Positions 7,431-10,619 of a DNA stretch of 10,619 nucleotides are shown here, in pieces. Source of the DNA: Asterionellopsis glacialis (taxonomy: Eukaryota > Bacillariophyta > Plagiogrammaphyceae > Rhaphoneidales > Asterionellopsidaceae); the NCBI GenBank assembly GCA_014885115.2, contig WKLE02002849.1, forward strand, positions 1-10,619. Reading direction: 5' to 3'. Positions within the stretch are counted from its first letter, which is position 1. Every line of letters starts with the position of its first letter. A program made the position numbers and the translations under genes. The notes under the pieces are model-generated. The model was not told the origin of the DNA and made no database searches. It was given only the letters and a program-made list of their open reading frames with translations.

Positions 7431-8530
7431 TTGTCCGTGAAGGTGTTTTCTGGGTTCATCAGCCCCAAGTGTAATAAGGCGGTTGAATTGTTTTGGTCAG
7501 GTGTGTTTTGGTGATCTGCAATGTAATTTGTGGGGTGTCGCATGACGAGCTGTCTTAACTTGGATGGTCCCAATAAACAATATTTTTATTGGTAGCCATA
7601 AAACGTAGGAAGCAACCAGTGTATGACCCGGTTTCTTACTTGTGACGAAAGAACCAAATACTCTGAGGTGTGAAAGATCAGGTCAAGTCCCTGTCCAGGC
7701 TTCGTATGGTGTCTTATTAATTTTTACATGATATGTTCTGTTATAAAGATGGAGTAGACATTAAGACCAGAATTCTGCACCCATTTCTGCCGAAAATAGC
7801 ATGCATTGTACCATGTTGGCAAGAGTCCTATGGGGGCGTTCACCACAGCCATTTTGATCTGAAGAGTCAGATCCTGTAGGTTTGACTAAGTAGCCGTATT
7901 TCATCATGAGATCCTTGAATTCCTGACTATTGGCCAATTCACCACCTTGGTCTGTTCTCACATACCTCTGTTGGTTATCTCGGCAACTGTACATGTTCAT
8001 GAAGGTGGTGAGTGTGGTAATGGGAGGTTTCTTAGTCTTCATCAAGAAAATCCAAGCCACTCTTGTATAGGCGTCAATAATCAAGAGATATGAGTTGTAT
8101 CCATCGTGACTGGTGATGATGGGTTTGTGTTCCTTTGTGGATGGGATATTCCCATATCTTGGTTTGTGTTTATTTGGCTGTAGTGATGCTGGACCTCACA
8201 TAAAACCAAAATCCATATGGAAACGATCACCCAGATGTGTAGCCTGTTGGGTCTCTGGTTTACCATGGTCAGATTTCTTCAATTTTCCTCGGGTACACCC
8301 ATCGCAGTCAAAGAAAGGATGAAGATCACCAAGTTTAGGTATGCCTTTGACATGTTTAGCTGTTTGTTTCAGCTTGTGAGTTCCAGGATGTGCAAGTCTC
8401 ATATGCCATAATTTGGTATCCAGTTGTTTGGAGGTATTGCGTTGTGTCTCAGTTGGTTTCAAATTCTTGGGTACTGGTGGTATAGCACCGTGCCATTGAT
8501 GTGGTGGAAAACGCAGTAGACCTGCCGGCG
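7430..8530 (-). pseudogene. Copia integrase
   Basis: The minus strand reads a zinc-binding domain, LWHMRLAHPGTH and then CDGC (HX4H and CX2C), followed by the DDE core: Asp at 8211-8213 (FHMDFGF), Asp at 7950-7952 (VRTDQGGE) and Glu at 7839-7841 (GERPHRT), the last two 36 residues apart. TGSDSSDQNG precedes the Glu and is typical of CoDi-type elements. PYEAW, LSHLRVFGSFVTSKKPG and a VKTARHA segment form the C-terminal part. In-frame stops are TGA 8196-8198 (after DFGFM, with GPASL continuing), TAA 7761-7763, TGA 7683-7685 and one TGA near 7498. Between about 7610 and 7563 a second frame (ATNKNIVYWDHPS) fits the family better, so two compensating indels lie there. The catalytic residues are intact. 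Confidence 0.9.
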
Positions 8531-8766
8531 GATCTGGTTTCTTTGTGGAATTCTGAGTCCAGGATAAGGTGGACTTGGGAGGTTTCTTAGGCTTGGGCAA
8601 TTCAATCTGATCAGGAGGTGAATGCTCATCGTCTTCATGATCTCCAATCGATTCTGCCGTAACTTGGGTATCTGCAGGTGAGTGCAGCTCAGGTTGTGCC
8701 ATCGGCAAGGACATTTTTATGTTGTTGGGTGGGCTTGGTGGTGCATCCGGTGGTAATTTGTTCAAG
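8530..8766 (-). pseudogene. Proline-rich and acidic linker upstream of copia integrase
   Basis: The frame of the integrase extends upstream through a disordered stretch rich in Pro, Glu, Asp and Lys (LPPDAPPSPPNN, DHEDDEHSPPDQ, LPKPKKPPKST). No ATG opens it, and the upstream coiled-coil region ends in ATSKEACKT one frame away, so the two were probably joined before a one-base indel near 8765. In most copia elements the protease lies here or just upstream; no retropepsin motif is seen. Confidence 0.6.
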
Positions 8767-9310
8767 TTTTGCAGGCCTCCTTGGAAGTGGCGACTAAGTG
8801 TTTAAAATCTTCGATGTGATGTTGAATCTCCTCAATATAGACATCGGCCTCGTCATGCATATCACCTTTCATTGCTTTCAGTTTACGCTTGAGGGAATCT
8901 TCAGCATCTGCTATATCTTTATCAAATAAGACTTTGTGAGAGTGGATGTGTGTAATAGCTTGTTGACTCTGAGTTTCAATCCAGGTAGCAAAAGACTTGT
9001 TGGATAACGGGCCAAATGGATCTTAGAGGACTGTGACCTTACGAGCAATACCACTAATCTTCTCAGGGTTGTAGTTATCTGCAAATGTAGTCATATCTGC
9101 CTCTAAAGAGGTAGTTTGGATATGATCAATTTGTTTCTTACAAATACGTTCCAAGCGTTCAATAACAGTTACTTTGTTTTTGACCATGTCCAAGACATCA
9201 CTTTTAAAGTCTTTGACCATTTGTAATACTGTATGATATTTATTCTGCATGTGACTGAGCTGACGGTGGAGACCATCAATGGTTTCACGTTGGATATCTT
9301 TGAGTGGCAC
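8766..9310 (-). pseudogene. Helical, likely coiled-coil region of the copia polyprotein
   Basis: The minus-strand frame from 9310 reads long charged helices (HRQLSHMQNKYHTVLQMV, VTVIERLERICKKQI), meets a TAA at 9023-9025, and goes on in the same frame as NKSFATWIETQSQQ, KDIADAEDSLKRKLKAMKGD and VYIEEIQHHIEDFKHL. The spacing of hydrophobic residues suggests coiled coil. Its place, before integrase, is that of gag in a copia element, so it may help particle assembly, though no family can be named. A frame change near 9305 joins it to the upstream helical part. There is no zinc knuckle. Confidence 0.6.
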
Positions 9311-9995
9311 GAAGGTCGTATACTTTCCGTTGTAGAGTATCTTTGATCTGTTGATGAGTGCTCACGTATTTCTGGTGATTATTCTTATGCTCCAGCATCA
9401 TCTGATGCATCTCGGTAAATTGATGTTGAAGGTCTGCGTATTGTGTCTGGAGTTGGTTGATAACCATATTGTCATTTGTTGTCGCTGGTTTCAAGTTATC
9501 TGGGTTAGGAGACAAATGCTTAGCAGCCAGCTTTGAATCTGCAAGAGTGTGTTCATTATCAGAGACACCAGTCACATGGGATTGTTTGTCGTCCACTTCT
9601 TGAGAGGAATTGTTGACATTATCATCATGATCATCTTCTGCATCATCATCCACTTCAGCATCAGAGTCAGGTACATTTGGGGGAGAAGCTATGTCGTGAC
9701 CAAAAGCACAAAGTTTGTAATTATTCTTCTGCAAGATCTTGGCAAACGTTTTATCATTATCAGTTGGATCACAAATTTTGTGTTTAGGGAGCTTGGCAGA
9801 ATGTTTGTGCCCGGAGGTAACTTCTTACCATTCATTCGATCCGTCCGACTGTGATGGAGTGTGATGTTGTCCAGAATCAGGTGGAACCGGGTCCGGAGGT
9901 GCACCAGGAGACGTTTTGGAGAGATCCGCCTCTTGTACAGAGGGAGCCAGGGAGGAATCAGGCAGTAACTTCCATACCTTTTTGTGTTCTTATTG
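9285..9995 (-). pseudogene. Acidic and helical segment of the copia polyprotein, with a Pro/Ser-rich start
   Basis: One minus-strand frame runs from about 9995 (KKVWKLLPDSSLAPSVQEAD) through a Pro/Ser-rich stretch, a TAA at 9825-9827 (after SNEW), and then LPKHKICDPTDNDKTFAKIL and NNYKLCAFGHD. A strongly acidic tract follows (DSDAEVDDDAEDDHDD), then a Gln/His-rich helix (LQTQYADLQHQFTEMHQ). A DSG at about 9884 sits in the Pro/Ser-rich stretch without the hydrophobic flanks of a retropepsin, so I do not call it a protease. I do not recognise the segment; by place it belongs to the gag side of the element. Confidence 0.6.
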
Positions 9996-10619
9996 ATGTA
10001 CACCGTTTTCCAAATGTTGTAGATGTTGCCGTCTCCACGTTCGACTCTAGCAATCTTGAGTTCTTTTACGGTTTGAAGCATCTCTTTGACATATCATGAT
10101 GGGTGTTTTCTCCATCTGGGTATCTTTTTGTTAAGGAGGGTTTCCCAAATTGTCTTATGACGGGTGGCAAATTTTCCAGTAGACTCATGTTTAACAGTAT
10201 ATTGTTCACTATGGGCTAATAGAGGTTTTGGGACATTCTTTTGGAAATACTCATACCACTCTTGTGTCTCTTTGAGATTTGGATGTTCGGAATGGGGATC
10301 CAACATGGTAAAAGTGTCAAACTGCTGGTAGTTGTTCCAATAGTAACTAACGGATGAGCGTTATTCACTACGTGAAAAACGTAGCAAGCATTGAGGTCTT
10401 GTTGGCAAGCGTACGTTGAGTTTGGTACAAAGTCTACAGATGGAGAAAATTTTTCAGTATCCAAGATCAGTCTGCTCCCAGAACTTCCGATTTGGACAAT
10501 GACAGGGAAAAAGTCTGTGTCTAAGACAGCCCTGCCTGTCTATGTTGACTCAAACTTTTGACCCTGTGACTTGTTACCTTCCCAGAAGGGCAAGCCACTG
10601 TGGTAGTGTGTTGGGGGGG
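9990..10619 (-). pseudogene. N-terminal region of the copia polyprotein, unrecognised, cut by window edge
   Basis: Two minus-strand frames hold protein-like sequence. From the window edge the first reads through a TAG at 10540-10542 into GRAVLDTDFFPVIVQIGSSG and FVPNSTYACQQDLNACYVF. Near 10340-10360 the reading moves by one frame to YYWNNYQQFDTFTMLDPHSE, EWYEYFQKNVPKPL and TGKFATRHKTIWETLL, meets a TGA at 10094-10096, and continues as YVKEMLQTVKELKIARVERG to about 9995, where the frame changes again. No zinc knuckle, protease or other known motif was found. By position it would be the Gag part. The start codon is outside the window or not evident. Confidence 0.55.

Larger units (their letters stand above)
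4865..10619 (-). mobile_element. Ty1/copia LTR retrotransposon (CoDi-like), minus strand, 5' end outside window
   Basis: The domain order on the minus strand is integrase, RT, RNase H, which defines Ty1/copia elements. The RT signature QVDDFAVA and the segment GHPESPRLWEKF resemble the diatom CoDi-type copia lineages. Coding sequence runs from the right edge to the stop at 5037-5039, over 5.5 kb, longer upstream of integrase than in a simple copia element. Stops and frame changes show that the copy is dead. The 3' LTR probably lies between 4864 and about 4470. Confidence 0.85.

Noticed and set aside
9549..9854. Plus-strand reading rich in Ile and Phe that looks like a membrane protein
   Set aside because: It lies antisense to the acidic Asp-rich tract, whose GAT codons read as ATC on the other strand.
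9880..9890. PPDSGQ as a retropepsin active site
   Set aside because: The Asp-Ser-Gly sits in a Pro/Ser-rich stretch without the hydrophobic residues on either side that a retropepsin has.
9689..10000. Minus-strand reading continuing past 9995 in the frame of the N-terminal region (Arg/Leu-rich)
   Set aside because: Another frame over the same bases gives LPDSSLAPSVQEAD and joins smoothly to the acidic segment; the Arg/Leu-rich reading is an out-of-frame shadow.

Overview
The window is a stretch of decayed, partly nested LTR retrotransposons with no recognisable host gene, tRNA, rRNA or CRISPR. It is eukaryotic: both Ty3/gypsy and Ty1/copia polyproteins are present, each riddled with stops and frame changes. 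The copia-type copy has RT motifs (QVDDFAVA, GHPESPRLWEKF) and an integrase motif (TGSDSSDQNG) that I associate with the CoDi-type copia elements of diatoms. The Ty3 copies resemble the gypsy elements found alongside them. A diatom or related stramenopile is my best guess for the host, as an inference from element type only; CoDi-like elements also occur in other marine eukaryotes.

Left part (1-4377): three copies of one Ty3/gypsy family, called A, B and C here. A is on the minus strand (1-1755): 5' LTR, short leader, gag with a CCHC knuckle, and a protease cut by the left edge. B is on the plus strand (1756-3933): it starts inside its protease, has lost most of RT, then carries RNase H, integrase and a 3' LTR. 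C is on the plus strand (3938-4377): only an integrase C-terminal tail and a 3' LTR. The junctions are best explained by A having inserted into B's protease and B into C's integrase tail, so C is the oldest and A the youngest.

Middle (4378-5036): noncoding. It probably holds the 3' LTR of the copia element, with a purine-rich tract at 4865-4883 read on the minus strand.

Right part (5037-10619): one long copia element on the minus strand. From its 5' side it reads an unrecognised N-terminal region (10619 to about 9990), an acidic and coiled-coil region (about 9990-8766), a proline-rich linker, integrase, an integrase-RT spacer, RT and RNase H. It runs off the right edge, so no 5' LTR is seen. 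Most catalytic residues of integrase, RT and RNase H survive, although about a dozen stops and at least eight frame changes break the frame.

Many of the stops fit C-to-T changes (CGA to TGA, CAA to TAA). The Asn in place of the catalytic Asp of A's protease fits the same change at a CpG. This pattern points to decay of methylated, silenced elements, with no active gene products expected from the window.
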